Notes under the pieces: generated by a model
Seen by the model: only the letters and a program-made list of their open reading frames with translations
The model's database searches: none
What the model was told of the DNA's origin: nothing
Shown here: piece by piece, positions 36,620-46,644 of the stretch
Numbering within the stretch: position 1 is the first letter of the stretch
Layout of the letters: each line of letters opens with the position of its first letter
Assembly: GCF_902829295.1 (NCBI RefSeq)
Contig: NZ_CADEPL010000022.1
Location: 1-64,000, forward strand
Origin: Vogesella oryzae
GTDB lineage: Bacteria; Pseudomonadota; Gammaproteobacteria; Burkholderiales; Chromobacteriaceae
Length of the DNA: 64,000 nucleotides
Direction of reading: 5' to 3'
Position numbers and translations under genes: made by a program

Positions 36620-37591
36620 TCAGGCGTCGCGGGCTACCGACAGTTCGGCGATTTCCGCCAGCGCGCGCTTGTAGTCGCCTTCCGGTAACGGTGCCAGCGC
36701 GGCGATGGCAGCGGCGGCGGCTTTCTCTGCTTCGCGGCGGGCGTAGTCCAGCGCGCCGCAGGATTGTACTGCAGCCAGCACTTCGCTGAAACGCTCGCGG
36801 GTGGCGGCTTCCAGCGCTTCGCGTACCACGGCGGCGGCGTCTGCCGGGCCCTGGCGCATGGTGTAGATCAGTGGCAGCGTCGGTTTGCCTTCGGCCAGAT
36901 CGTCACCCAGGCTCTTGCCGATGGTGGTGGCATCGCCGCTGTAGTCCAGGACGTCGTCGATGATCTGGAAGGCGGTACCCAGATGCATGCCGTAGTCGGA
37001 CAGCGCCTGTTCCTGCTCCGGCGTGGCGGCTGCGATGATGGCGCCGACACGGGTGGCCGCTTCGAACAGCTTGGCGGTCTTGTACTGGATCACCTGCAGA
37101 TATTGTTCTTCGCTGACATCGACGTTGCCGATGTTCAGCAACTGCAGCACTTCGCCCTCGGCGATGATGTTGGTGGCGTCGGCCATCACCTGCAGGATGC
37201 GCAGGCTGCCGCTTTCCACCATCATCTGGAAGGCGCGGGTGTACAGGAAGTCGCCCACCAGCACGCTGGCCGCATTGCCGAACATGGCGTTGGCGGTTTC
37301 GCGGCCACGGCGCATGTCGGACTCATCCACCACGTCATCGTGCAGCAAGGTGGCGGTATGGATGCATTCGATCATTGCCGCCAGACTGTGCAGATGCGGA
37401 CCGTCGTATCCCAGCACGCGGCCGGCCAGCAGGGTCAGCATCGGACGCAGGCGCTTGCCGCCGGCGCTGATGATGTACTCGGCTACCTGGCGGATCAGGA
37501 CAACATCGGAATGCAGACGGGTGCGGATGGCCTGGTCGACAGCGTTCATGTCGTCGGCAACCAGGGAGCGGAACAGCGGAGTGTTGGACAT
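36620..37591 (-). CDS. ispB: Octaprenyl diphosphate synthase IspB
   Basis: 323 aa trans-polyprenyl synthase making the ubiquinone side chain. The first Asp-rich motif 'LLHDDVVDESD' and the second 'IIDDVLDYSGD' bind Mg-diphosphate; 'GGKRLRP' binds IPP. Divergent from rplU-rpmA, a conserved neighbourhood in proteobacteria. tRNA-Arg lies 12 bp downstream on the same strand. Confidence 0.94.
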   Translation of the reverse strand: MSNTPLFRSLVADDMNAVDQAIRTRLHSDVVLIRQVAEYIISAGGKRLRPMLTLLAGRVLGYDGPHLHSLAAMIECIHTATLLHDDVVDESDMRRGRETANAMFGNAASVLVGDFLYTRAFQMMVESGSLRILQVMADATNIIAEGEVLQLLNIGNVDVSEEQYLQVIQYKTAKLFEAATRVGAIIAAATPEQEQALSDYGMHLGTAFQIIDDVLDYSGDATTIGKSLGDDLAEGKPTLPLIYTMRQGPADAAAVVREALEAATRERFSEVLAAVQSCGALDYARREAEKAAAAAIAALAPLPEGDYKRALAEIAELSVARDA

Positions 37592-37701
37592 CGCGGCCGG
37601 ATTCTTGAATGGGTTGGGCTGGAAAACCGCGCGATATTAGCAGAGTTGCCTGCCTTGTTGCCACGCCCGGCCGAAAACACGGAGCGGATTCCGGCAAAAA
37701 G

Positions 37702-37730
37702 TTGACGACATTCAGAGACTTGCGTATAGT
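37702..37730 (+). promoter_or_regulatory. Sigma-70 promoter of rplU-rpmA
   Basis: TTGACG (37702-37707) and TATAGT (37725-37730) with an ideal 17-bp spacer, about 50 bp before rplU. It is the best consensus promoter in the window and is fitting for highly expressed ribosomal protein genes. Confidence 0.8.
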
Positions 37731-37784
37731 CGCGTGTTCCTTGCGCACCTGGCGCCAAGGAAAGAACATTTAGGAGCTATACGA

Positions 37785-38096
37785 ATGTATGCGGTCGTAA
37801 AAACTGGCGGCAAACAGTACAAAGTTGCCGTTGGCGAAAAACTCAAAGTAGAACAGATACCTGCAGACATCGACAGCCAAATCGTACTGGAAGAAGTGCT
37901 GATGGTTGTGGACGGTGATCAGGTTTCCGTAGGTGCCCCGCTGGTATCCGGCGCAAAAGTGCAGGCTACCGTTGTTTCCCACGGTCGTGGCGAAAAGGTA
38001 CGTATCTTCAAGATGCGTCGCCGTAAGCACTACCAGAAGCATCAAGGTCACCGTCAGAACTACACCGAAATCCGTATCGACGCGATTTCCAAGTAA
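37785..38096 (+). CDS. rplU: 50S ribosomal protein L21
   Basis: 103 aa. '[18 protein letters not shown]' at the start and '[23 protein letters not shown]' pattern at the end are diagnostic of L21, which binds 23S rRNA. AGGAG lies 9 bp before the ATG. First gene of the rplU-rpmA operon. Confidence 0.98.
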   Translation: MYAVVKTGGKQYKVAVGEKLKVEQIPADIDSQIVLEEVLMVVDGDQVSVGAPLVSGAKVQATVVSHGRGEKVRIFKMRRRKHYQKHQGHRQNYTEIRIDAISK

Positions 38097-38108
38097 GGAT
38101 AAACAGAC

Positions 38109-38384
38109 ATGGCACACAAGAAAGCAGGCGGTAGCTCCCGCAACGGCCGTGATTCCGAAGCCAAACGCCTGGGCGTGAAAGCCTACGGCGGCGAGCTGAT
38201 CCCGGCAGGTTCCATCATCGTTCGTCAGCGCGGCACCAAGTTCCACGCTGGTGAGAACGTCGGTATGGGCAAAGACCACACCCTGTTCGCCAAGGTAGAC
38301 GGCTACGTTGAATTCGCTGTTAAAGGCGCCTTCAACCGCAAGACCGTTACCGTTGTACCGTACACCGGTGTAGACGCTGAGTAA
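38109..38384 (+). CDS. rpmA: 50S ribosomal protein L27
   Basis: 91 aa. N-terminus '[16 protein letters not shown]' and '[19 protein letters not shown]' are typical of L27, whose N-terminal tail reaches the peptidyl-transferase centre. Twelve bp after rplU; followed by a strong terminator that separates it from obgE. Confidence 0.98.
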   Translation: MAHKKAGGSSRNGRDSEAKRLGVKAYGGELIPAGSIIVRQRGTKFHAGENVGMGKDHTLFAKVDGYVEFAVKGAFNRKTVTVVPYTGVDAE

Positions 38385-38402
38385 TCTCGCGTCGACGACA
38401 GA

Positions 38403-38430
38403 AAGCCCTATCCTGCGATAGGGCTTTTTT
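38403..38430 (+). terminator. Intrinsic terminator of rplU-rpmA
   Basis: AAGCCCTAT and ATAGGGCTT arms with a short loop and six T residues after. Confidence 0.93.
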
Positions 38431-38558
38431 GTTTCGCACAATTGTTTCCGCAATGAGTCATCACGCGAGGCGTGAGGCGCAAGCGGCTGCGGCCAACGTT
38501 GCAGCAGTGGCCGGATGGCGGCCGTTTGCGCCTGACTCCTCGGCAAGTTTGGAGGTAG

Positions 38559-39743
<1,185 letters not shown>

Positions 39744-39753
39744 GCCGCGCACC

Positions 39754-39779
39754 GTTGGCCGCAGGCACTTGCGGCCAAC
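39754..39779. repeat. Inverted pair of the dispersed 10-mer after obgE
   Basis: GTTGGCCGCA (39754-39763) and TGCGGCCAAC (39770-39779) form a perfect 10-bp inverted repeat with a 6-nt loop, 10 bp after the obgE stop. No T-run follows. Confidence 0.85.
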
Positions 39780-39826
39780 CTGTCACAGCAGGCAGTGTCA
39801 TTGACGAGCCTGCCGTGCAAACCAGA

Positions 39827-39860
39827 CAATCCGGTCTTTGCAGACCGGATTGTTTGCTTT
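39827..39860 (+). terminator. Intrinsic terminator between obgE and the SMC operon
   Basis: Perfect 10-bp arms CAATCCGGTC (39827-39836) and GACCGGATTG (39843-39852), then a T-rich stretch that runs into the TTG start of the next gene. Confidence 0.75.
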
Positions 39861-41134
39861 TGAACTCCCTTGCCGATTTCTTTCGTCCCGACATTGCGCC
39901 GGACACCCTGCCGCAGCTGAACAAGCTGACGGCGGCGTGGCCGTACCTGGAGGTGTTCGTCACCCTGTTCCGCGGTGGCGAAGAAGAGGTGCTGATGCGC
40001 CTGCTGGTGCTGCGCGAGCTGGGCAGCCGTGCCGACGTGCCGTACTGGACGCCGCAGGAAATCGCGCAGCGCTTCGCCTACCTCAACGATACCAAGCTGA
40101 ATACCATTCTCGGCCGCCTGCGCGAGGGCGATCTGCTGGTCTACGACAGCGACAGCGGCCGCTACGCGCTCTCCGAAGGCGCGCGCGTGGCGCTGTCGGC
40201 ACTGGCCACGCTGCTGGATTTCGCCGGCGACGACGTCGAGCTGGGTTACCTCACCAGCCAGGTGGCCGCCGGCCAGGCGGTGGGGCAGGTGTCGGAAGAG
40301 GCGATGCAGCACCTGCTGGCGCGCCTGACCGAACTGCACGACGAGTTCGCCGACGCGCTGGAATCGCAGTCGGAGTTCCGCATCCGTGCCGCACAGCACC
40401 GGCTGGAGTCGGTGTGGCGCTGGGTGCAGAAATCCACCGACGTGGTGCGCGGCCTGACCCAGGACGAGCGCCTGACGCTGCTGACGCTGACCCAGGCGCA
40501 GGCCATCGCGCTGGCGCAAAGCCGCATGCTGGCGCTGGCCGGCACCTTCGAGCGCCGGCTGGCACAGTTGGCCGCACAGCGCGTGCATCTGGGCAACTCC
40601 GGCCTCACCTCCACCGACATCGCCGATTTCCTGCGCCATCAGGGCAGCGCCTGGCTGGCCGGCCTTGCCAATGGCCCGCTGGCGCTGGGCGTGGAGCCGG
40701 CGTTCCTGTCGACGCCGGAGCTGGGCGATGTCGCCGAGTTCGAACTGCTGGGCCGCGAGCGTGCCCGTGCCGAGGACAGCACCCTGCCGCAGGCCGCCAG
40801 TGCCGAAGACGCCGAGGCGCCGGAAATGGAGCGCCTGCTGGAAGCGGAAACGCTGTACGACAGCCTGCTCGAACTCGGCCTGCAGCTGGGGCCGGACAAC
40901 GACGGTTTCCCTATCGCGAATGCCGTATTGGCCGACAGCTACAACGAAACCGCCTACCGCCTGTCGCTGCTGTCGCTGCTGGGCGACCCGGAAACCAGCA
41001 ACGACGCCAGCGTGGTTGCCGCGCTGGCACGGCTGCCCTACCAGCTGGCGGGCGGCGACGACATTCTTCATCTCGATCACCCAGAAGTCGCCACCCTGTC
41101 GGATGCGCGGCTTCTGGCCAACAAGGCCGGATAA
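39860..41134 (+). CDS. Putative kleisin subunit of an SMC complex (MksF/MukF/JetA-like)
   Basis: About 424 aa. The N-terminal ~120 residues look like a winged helix ('YWTPQEIAQRFAYLNDTKLNTIL' pattern), the middle is helical, and the C-terminus carries another small domain, as in MukF/MksF kleisins. Identification rests mainly on context: it is the first of three overlapping genes ending in an SMC-type ATPase. TTG at 39860 is the start nearest the conserved part; TTG 39854 and GTG 39815 are alternatives, but 39815 would put the terminator hairpin inside the gene. There is no normal ribosome site. Function in DNA loop extrusion is inference. Confidence 0.6.
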   Translation: MNSLADFFRPDIAPDTLPQLNKLTAAWPYLEVFVTLFRGGEEEVLMRLLVLRELGSRADVPYWTPQEIAQRFAYLNDTKLNTILGRLREGDLLVYDSDSGRYALSEGARVALSALATLLDFAGDDVELGYLTSQVAAGQAVGQVSEEAMQHLLARLTELHDEFADALESQSEFRIRAAQHRLESVWRWVQKSTDVVRGLTQDERLTLLTLTQAQAIALAQSRMLALAGTFERRLAQLAAQRVHLGNSGLTSTDIADFLRHQGSAWLAGLANGPLALGVEPAFLSTPELGDVAEFELLGRERARAEDSTLPQAASAEDAEAPEMERLLEAETLYDSLLELGLQLGPDNDGFPIANAVLADSYNETAYRLSLLSLLGDPETSNDASVVAALARLPYQLAGGDDILHLDHPEVATLSDARLLANKAG

Positions 41135-41859
41135 TGGACCAAGCCGTAGCCACCCTTACCGCGCGCCTCTTGGCGCACCGCGTACTGCCGCGCAGCGACC
41201 CACTGGCGCGCCGCGCGCTGCTGGATGAAAATTTCCGCCGCGATCTCGATTTGCAGTTGGCCGCCGTCGGCCTGCAGCTTTTGGAGAACCCCTACGCCGA
41301 GCACATCGCCGTGGCCCTGCTGCCGGCGATGACCGAGCCGGTTTTCGGCAGCGGCGAAGCCTGGCTCAACAACAACCTCGGCCTGCCGCGCGATGGCGTG
41401 GCACTGCTGGTGATCGTGTGGGCGCTGATCATCCTGCCCAAGCGCGAGCGGCAACTGGCGCGGGTGGAGGCCGGGCGCGAGAACCAGAGCGACATGTTCG
41501 GCGAGCAGAAACCGCTGCCGACCGGCGACAGCGTCTCGGTCGGTATCTCGGAAGACGCGCTGTACGCCGACTTCGGCAAGCAGCTGGGCGGGCGTACCCG
41601 TTTCAACGCCAACCTGGGCCGACTGGTGAACCTGGGCTTCCTGCAGCGGCGCAACCGCTGGCTGGTGGAAGGCCCGATGCTGGATCTGATGATCGACTAT
41701 AGCCAACTGGCGCCGCGCATCATCGAAGGCGCGCTGTCCGAGGTGCTGGGCCGCCGCAGCCAGCTGGCGCAGGTGCTGGACGAGGCCACGTTGGCCGCAG
41801 CCGAAACTGGCGAGCAAGTAGAAGCACAAACCGAGCAACACACCGGAGAGGACGCCTGA
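41134..41859 (+). CDS. Putative KITE-type subunit of an SMC complex (MksE/JetB-like)
   Basis: 241 aa. Two winged-helix-like regions can be discerned: around residues 30-100, and 'GISEDALYADFGKQLGGRTRFN' to 'LGFLQRRNRWLVEG' (about 130-185), the latter resembling DUF4194/MksE proteins. Tail is acidic and Gln/Glu/Thr-rich. It starts on the stop codon of the previous gene (TAATG) and ends on the start of the SMC gene (TGATG), so the three proteins are made in a coupled way, typical for subunits of one complex. Confidence 0.6.
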   Translation: MDQAVATLTARLLAHRVLPRSDPLARRALLDENFRRDLDLQLAAVGLQLLENPYAEHIAVALLPAMTEPVFGSGEAWLNNNLGLPRDGVALLVIVWALIILPKRERQLARVEAGRENQSDMFGEQKPLPTGDSVSVGISEDALYADFGKQLGGRTRFNANLGRLVNLGFLQRRNRWLVEGPMLDLMIDYSQLAPRIIEGALSEVLGRRSQLAQVLDEATLAAAETGEQVEAQTEQHTGEDA

Positions 41860-44666
41860 TGTTCCAGATGCAAGCAATCGAAATGGTGCACTGGGACTTC
41901 TGGCAGCGCCTGTCCGTGCCGCTGGACGCGCAGATCGTCACCATCATCGGCCCCAACGGTTCCGGCAAGACCACGCTGCTGGATGCGCTGCGCACCCTGC
42001 TGGCGATCAAGTGCTCCGGCAAACGCGACTACAAGCGCTACGTGCGCAACAACCGCGAGCCGTTCGCCTACCTGCGCGGCGTGGTGGACAACCCGCGCCG
42101 CCTGTCCGGGCTGTATCCGACGCCGTTCTTCCCGCTCACCAGCGCGCAGGTCACCCTGCTGTGCCGCATCAAGAAGCAGGGTGGCGACTGGGTGCGCCAC
42201 TACGCCATCGCCGAAGGCGACGTGGCGCTGGACGTGGCCTTGGCGGATGAGGCGCTGCAGTGGCTGGGGGTAAACGAATACAAGCGCCGGCTGGAGGCCG
42301 CCGGCCTGACCCCGGCGGTGGGCGAAGTGCTGGCGCTGGAGCAGGGCGATACCGACAAGCTCACCGAATACAGCCCGCGCCAGCTGCTGGATCTGGTGTT
42401 CCAGGTCTTCGGCGACAAGGACGTGCTGGCCAACTACCAGCGCGCCCGCGACGAGCAGAAAGCCGCCGAGGGCGAGCTGGCGGCACTGGTGCGGCAGCAG
42501 GAGGCGCTGGACACCCGCGTCGAGGCGATGAAGAGCCGCGCCGGCCGTTATCTGGAATGGGTCGGCATCCAGAAGCGCGCCGCCCGGCTGCGCGACGAGG
42601 CGCTGCCGGTGCTGGGGCTGCTGGATGGCCGTGTCAGCCTCGGCAAGGGCTGGCAGGACTACCGCCGGGTGCAGCACGGCTTCCACGACATGCTGCGTCA
42701 GCGCCGCGACACTGTGGCGCTGGTCGCCACGCTGCGCGACGCCGAGGCTGCCGCGCAAGCGGCGCGCGATGCCGCCGAGACAGTGCGCGTCGAGGCGCAG
42801 ACCGCCTTCATGCAGGCGCGCGACGCCGAGCGCGACGTGGCCAGCCAGCTCAAGGAGCGCGACCGCCTGCAGGCGCTGTCCAGCCGCGAATACGGCGAAG
42901 ATGCCATGGCGCTGTCGCACAAGTTGGCCGCATTGCGCGACAACATCGACCAGCTCAAGGACGGGCTGAAGGCGCACAAGCTGCAGCGCGACGGGCTGAT
43001 GGGCGAGCTGGCCGCGCTGGAAGGCGGCAAGCAGCGTGCACCGGAAGACGTGCGCGCCTTCCGTGCCGAGCTGGACGATGCCGGCATCGGCCACACCATG
43101 CTGGCCGACATCGTGGAAGTGACCGACAGCCGCTGGCAGGGGGCGGTGGAAGCGCTGCTCAAGCCCTACCGTCAGGTGGTGCTGCTAAGCGATCCGTCCG
43201 ACCGCCGTGCCGCCTGGCAGCTGGGCGAGAAACTGCGCTACCGCCACTTCGTGGTGCCGGACACCGCCGCCGCGCCGCGGGCGCGCAGCGGCAGCCTGCT
43301 GGAAGTGGTGCGCTTTGCGGCCAACGCGCCGGAGTGGCTGCACTCGCAGCTCAACCGCGTCAGCCGCGTGGCGGACGTGAAAGAGGGCGCGCAGCAGGAT
43401 GGCGACTGGATCACGCCGGAGGGCTACTTCCGCGAGCGCCGCGGCGCGCGCCACATCGGCGTGCCGGCCTACGACTACGCCTTTGGCGAAGCAGCGCGCC
43501 AGGCGCGGCTACTGGGCCTGCGCGACGAGCTGAAGGCGCTGAACGTGCGCGTGCTGCGCGACGAGGAGCAACTGGTGACTGCCAGCCGCGAGGCGGCGCA
43601 ACTGGCCGACTACCTGTCGGGCATGGACGCCATCCGCCTGCTGGATAGCCGCGCCGAGGAATTCGCCGCGCTGGCGGCGCAGGCCGAATCGCTGAAACAG
43701 GCAGTGGCCGAGGCTGGCGAAAGGTTGGCCGCAGCCCAGGCCGAGCGCGACGCCGCCGAGCAGCGCTACAGCGATGCCCGCCTGGCGCACGACCGCGTCT
43801 GCCAGCGCGAGCAGGACAGCCTGAACAAGCTGGCCGCCGCCCGCAGTGAAGTGGAGCAGGCGCGCCGCAGCCTGCGCCGCGGTCTCGCCGAGCTGCGCGA
43901 GTGCCGCGCCCACCTGCCGGCTGCCGCGCAGGACGAGGCTTACGTGGCGCAGCTGGCCGACGAGTTCGAATCCGCCGCCGACGTACGTCACGAGATCCAC
44001 TACCTGGAAGAAAAACTGGCCAGCGGCGACTGGGAAACCGACGACTCCGTGCTGCAGCTGAAGGACAAGCTGCAGGAAGACCTGGCCAGCCTGACGCGCG
44101 ACTGTCAGCGCCGCCAGGCCGAGGTGGAACGCGCCGCGGCACTTACCCACGACGCGCGCGACGCCTACATCGGCAAGCTGCGCGCCACCGTGCGCGCCTA
44201 TGCGGCCAACGTGAAACGGCTGGGCGAGCTGGCCGGCATCGGCGTGGAAGTGGAGCTGCCGCAGCTGTCCAACGACGATACCGTGCTGGCGCAGGCCGGG
44301 CTGGTGCTGAAGTTCAATTTCGACCAGAAGGGCATGATGGGCATGAACGACGGCGAGGCGTCCGGGGGCCAGCAAGTGATGAAGTCGCTGATCCTGCTGA
44401 TCGGGCTGATGATGGACGAGGCCAACCCGTCCGGCTTCGTGTTCATCGACGAACCGTTCGCGCACCTGGACATCTTCAACATTGACCGCGTGGCCGGCTT
44501 CCTCAAGGCCACCGAGGCGCAGTACCTGATCACCACGCCGAACACTCACAACATCAATATCTTCGCACCGTCCGGCCTGACCCTGGCCACGCGCAAGAAA
44601 CGGCCGGGCGAGCAGTGGGCGCCGGCCATCCTGCAGACCCGCAGACGGCTGGAAGCCACGTCGTAA
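41859..44666 (+). CDS. SMC/MukB-like ATPase (MksB/JetC-like)
   Basis: 935 aa. Head: Walker A 'GPNGSGKTT' at residues 31-39; C-terminal signature 'SGGQQ' at 835-839; Walker B 'FVFIDEPFAHLD' with Asp864-Glu865. Between them are two long Ala/Glu/Arg-rich coiled-coil arms flanking a globular segment around residues 405-520 ('LADIVEVTDSRWQGAVEALL') that resembles an SMC hinge and has no Rad50 CxxC hook. At 935 aa it is shorter than SMC (~1150) or MukB (~1490), so the arms are short. Three-gene coupling suggests an MksBEF or Wadjet-type condensin. No nuclease (JetD/MksG) gene follows. Confidence 0.75.
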   Translation: MFQMQAIEMVHWDFWQRLSVPLDAQIVTIIGPNGSGKTTLLDALRTLLAIKCSGKRDYKRYVRNNREPFAYLRGVVDNPRRLSGLYPTPFFPLTSAQVTLLCRIKKQGGDWVRHYAIAEGDVALDVALADEALQWLGVNEYKRRLEAAGLTPAVGEVLALEQGDTDKLTEYSPRQLLDLVFQVFGDKDVLANYQRARDEQKAAEGELAALVRQQEALDTRVEAMKSRAGRYLEWVGIQKRAARLRDEALPVLGLLDGRVSLGKGWQDYRRVQHGFHDMLRQRRDTVALVATLRDAEAAAQAARDAAETVRVEAQTAFMQARDAERDVASQLKERDRLQALSSREYGEDAMALSHKLAALRDNIDQLKDGLKAHKLQRDGLMGELAALEGGKQRAPEDVRAFRAELDDAGIGHTMLADIVEVTDSRWQGAVEALLKPYRQVVLLSDPSDRRAAWQLGEKLRYRHFVVPDTAAAPRARSGSLLEVVRFAANAPEWLHSQLNRVSRVADVKEGAQQDGDWITPEGYFRERRGARHIGVPAYDYAFGEAARQARLLGLRDELKALNVRVLRDEEQLVTASREAAQLADYLSGMDAIRLLDSRAEEFAALAAQAESLKQAVAEAGERLAAAQAERDAAEQRYSDARLAHDRVCQREQDSLNKLAAARSEVEQARRSLRRGLAELRECRAHLPAAAQDEAYVAQLADEFESAADVRHEIHYLEEKLASGDWETDDSVLQLKDKLQEDLASLTRDCQRRQAEVERAAALTHDARDAYIGKLRATVRAYAANVKRLGELAGIGVEVELPQLSNDDTVLAQAGLVLKFNFDQKGMMGMNDGEASGGQQVMKSLILLIGLMMDEANPSGFVFIDEPFAHLDIFNIDRVAGFLKATEAQYLITTPNTHNINIFAPSGLTLATRKKRPGEQWAPAILQTRRRLEATS

Positions 44667-44699
44667 GCAAAACGCCCCGCCAGACGGGGCGTTTTGCTT
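44665..44699. terminator. Bidirectional terminator after the SMC operon
   Basis: A perfect inverted repeat AAGCAAAACGCCCCG / CGGGGCGTTTTGCTT with a 5-nt loop. A-rich and T-rich flanks allow function in both directions. Confidence 0.9.
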
Positions 44700-44780
44700 G
44701 CAGGTTGCACGGCAAGTGGCGTGGACGATAAATGCTAATTGCATTATGATGCGCGACTTTCTATCGGGAATGACACAAAC

Positions 44781-45521
44781 ATGAAAAAGCTCGCAATGAT
44801 TGCCGCCTTGTCCGCAGCCTTGGGTGGCCAGGCATTCGCATTCGGTATCGACTCGCTGCTGAGCGCCGGCACCGATCTGGTGAAGTCCGCCACGCTGTCC
44901 GATAGCGAGGTGCAGGCAATGGCCGCCGAATCCAGCAAGGCCATGGACCAGCAGAACAAGGTTGCCGCACCCGGCAGCGCCTATGGCAAACGCCTGGCCA
45001 AGATCGTGCAGGGCCTGACCAGCGAAGAAGGGCTGAAGCTGAACTTCAAGGTGTACCAGACGCCGGAAGTGAATGCGTTCGCGATGGCCGATGGTACCGT
45101 GCGCGTATATAGCGGCCTGCTGGACAAGATGACCGACGATGAAGTGCGCTACGTGATCGGCCACGAGATCGGCCACGTGAAACTGGGGCACTCCAAGAAA
45201 GCCATGCAGGTCGCCTATGCTTCTTCTGCCGCGCGCAAGGCGGCGGCCGGTAGCGGCAATTCGGTGGCTGCCTCGCTGTCGGAATCCGAGCTGGGTGATT
45301 TTGCCGAGCAGGTTGTGCATGCCCAGTTCTCCCAGTCGCAGGAGAGCGATGCCGACGCCTATTCGGTAGGTTTTCTGAAGCGCCACAATTACAACCAGCA
45401 GGCGGCGCCGGCGGCCTTGCGCAAGCTGGCCGCCTTGTATGGCAACGAGCGCAGCCTGCTGTCCAGCCACCCGGCGCCGGGCGACCGTGCCGACAAGGTC
45501 GAGAAGCTGATTAGCCAGTAA
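44781..45521 (+). CDS. M48-family metalloprotease (LoiP/YcaL-like)
   Basis: 246 aa. A signal peptide (MKKLAMIAALSAALGGQAFA) directs it to the periplasm; it does not end in a lipobox. Zinc motif HEIGH at residues 128-132 and the downstream 'ESDADAYSVGFL' supply the three zinc ligands; 'LSSHPAPGDRADKVEKL' is the family C-terminus. Related proteins (LoiP, BepA) degrade damaged envelope proteins. The ATG at 44781 gives a proper signal peptide; the one at 44739 does not. Confidence 0.88.
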   Translation: MKKLAMIAALSAALGGQAFAFGIDSLLSAGTDLVKSATLSDSEVQAMAAESSKAMDQQNKVAAPGSAYGKRLAKIVQGLTSEEGLKLNFKVYQTPEVNAFAMADGTVRVYSGLLDKMTDDEVRYVIGHEIGHVKLGHSKKAMQVAYASSAARKAAAGSGNSVAASLSESELGDFAEQVVHAQFSQSQESDADAYSVGFLKRHNYNQQAAPAALRKLAALYGNERSLLSSHPAPGDRADKVEKLISQ

Positions 45522-45540
45522 GGGAATTCGGCCGGGAACA

Positions 45541-45570
45541 AAGCTCGCGATGGCGGGCTTTTTGTTTTTA
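45541..45570 (+). terminator. Terminator of the M48 protease gene
   Basis: AAGCTCGC pairs with GCGGGCTT (one G-T pair), followed by TTTGTTTTT. Confidence 0.8.
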
Positions 45571-45671
45571 TCGCGCCGTGTAAATTCGGGTTGGCCCGCT
45601 ATCCGGTTGGTACAGGTGACATAGTCAAGCACTTGCTCGACAATAGGTGCATCCCCCTGCCGGAGTACATC

Positions 45672-46541
45672 ATGCGCACCCTGACCTCATTGCTGGGCAA
45701 CTCACAGAAGCTGGATGGCGGCGCCATGTTTGGCAATGCGCCGCGTGCCATGTGGGAGGGCTGGCTGCCGCCGGACGCGCAGCATCGCGTGTCGCTGGCC
45801 TGTCGCTGTCTGCTGGTCAGGGAGCCGGATGGTCGCCGCATTCTGTTGGAAACCGGCATCGGGGTGTTTTTCGAGCCCAAGCTGCGCAGCCGTTATGGCG
45901 TGCAGGAAGAAAATCACGTGCTGCTGGACGCGTTGGCCGCACAGGGGCTGAGCGATGCGGATATCGATGTGGTGGTGCTGTCGCACCTGCATTTCGATCA
46001 TGCCGGCGGCTTGCTGGCGCCGTGGGATGGCGGGCCGGCCCGCTTGCTGTTTCCCAATGCCAAGTACGTGGTTGGCCGCGAGGCCTGGCAACGGGCGCTG
46101 AGTCCGCATCCGCGCGACAAGGCATCGTTCATCCCGGCGCTGCTGGAGCTGCTGGAGCACAGCGGCCGGCTGGTGCTGGTGGATGGCGAGCTGCCGCCGG
46201 CCTGCCTGCCGCCGGACTGGCGCTTCAGCGTGTCGCATGGCCATACACCGGGCATGTTGCTGGCGGAGATTCCGATGCCGGATGGCGCGGTGCTGTTTGC
46301 CGCCGACCTGATTCCCGGCGTGCCGTGGGTGCATGTGCCGATCACCATGGGTTACGACCGTAATCCGGAGCTGTTGATCGACGAAAAACGCCTGTTGCTG
46401 CAGCGGCTGGCGGCGGAGGGTGGCCGGCTGTTCTTCACGCATGATCCGCAGGTGGCCTGTGCCGATGTACTGTGGGATGGCGAGCGCCGTCGCTTCGTGA
46501 CTGCCGCGCCACAAGCTGCGTTGTGCAACGCAGATCGCTAG
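45672..46541 (+). CDS. Metallo-beta-lactamase-fold hydrolase
   Basis: 289 aa cytoplasmic MBL-fold protein. Metal motif '[11 protein letters not shown]' holds His105, His107, Asp109 and His110; 'SHGHTPGM' and 'FFTHDPQV' provide further ligands, and '[13 protein letters not shown]' the bridging Asp. Resembles quorum-quenching-lactonase/YtnP-like hydrolases, but the substrate is unknown. The ATG at 45672 has GGAG 6 bp upstream; the frame extends to 45591 without family likeness. Confidence 0.82.
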   Translation: MRTLTSLLGNSQKLDGGAMFGNAPRAMWEGWLPPDAQHRVSLACRCLLVREPDGRRILLETGIGVFFEPKLRSRYGVQEENHVLLDALAAQGLSDADIDVVVLSHLHFDHAGGLLAPWDGGPARLLFPNAKYVVGREAWQRALSPHPRDKASFIPALLELLEHSGRLVLVDGELPPACLPPDWRFSVSHGHTPGMLLAEIPMPDGAVLFAADLIPGVPWVHVPITMGYDRNPELLIDEKRLLLQRLAAEGGRLFFTHDPQVACADVLWDGERRRFVTAAPQAALCNADR

Positions 46542-46607
46542 AGTGTGGCAAATGTTTAACATATTTCACGGTTACTGAAGCCCGGTTTACGGCAAAATAT
46601 CCTCTCT

Positions 46608-46644
46608 ACCGCCCGGCGGCCCAGCCTGCTGCCGGGCGGTTTTT
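46608..46644 (+). terminator. Terminator after the MBL-fold gene
   Basis: ACCGCCCGGC and GCCGGGCGGT arms with a 13-nt loop, followed by TTTTTC. It lies 66 bp after the stop. Confidence 0.85.

Noticed and set aside
39838-41859. Apparent 673-codon frame spanning the first two SMC-operon genes
   Set aside because: Its first 430 codons are an out-of-frame Arg/Ala/Gly-rich reading of the kleisin-like gene; only the last 241 codons (from 41134) look like protein.
44700-45521. JetD/MksG nuclease following the SMC operon
   Set aside because: The next gene encodes an M48 metalloprotease with a signal peptide, and it is separated by a strong terminator.
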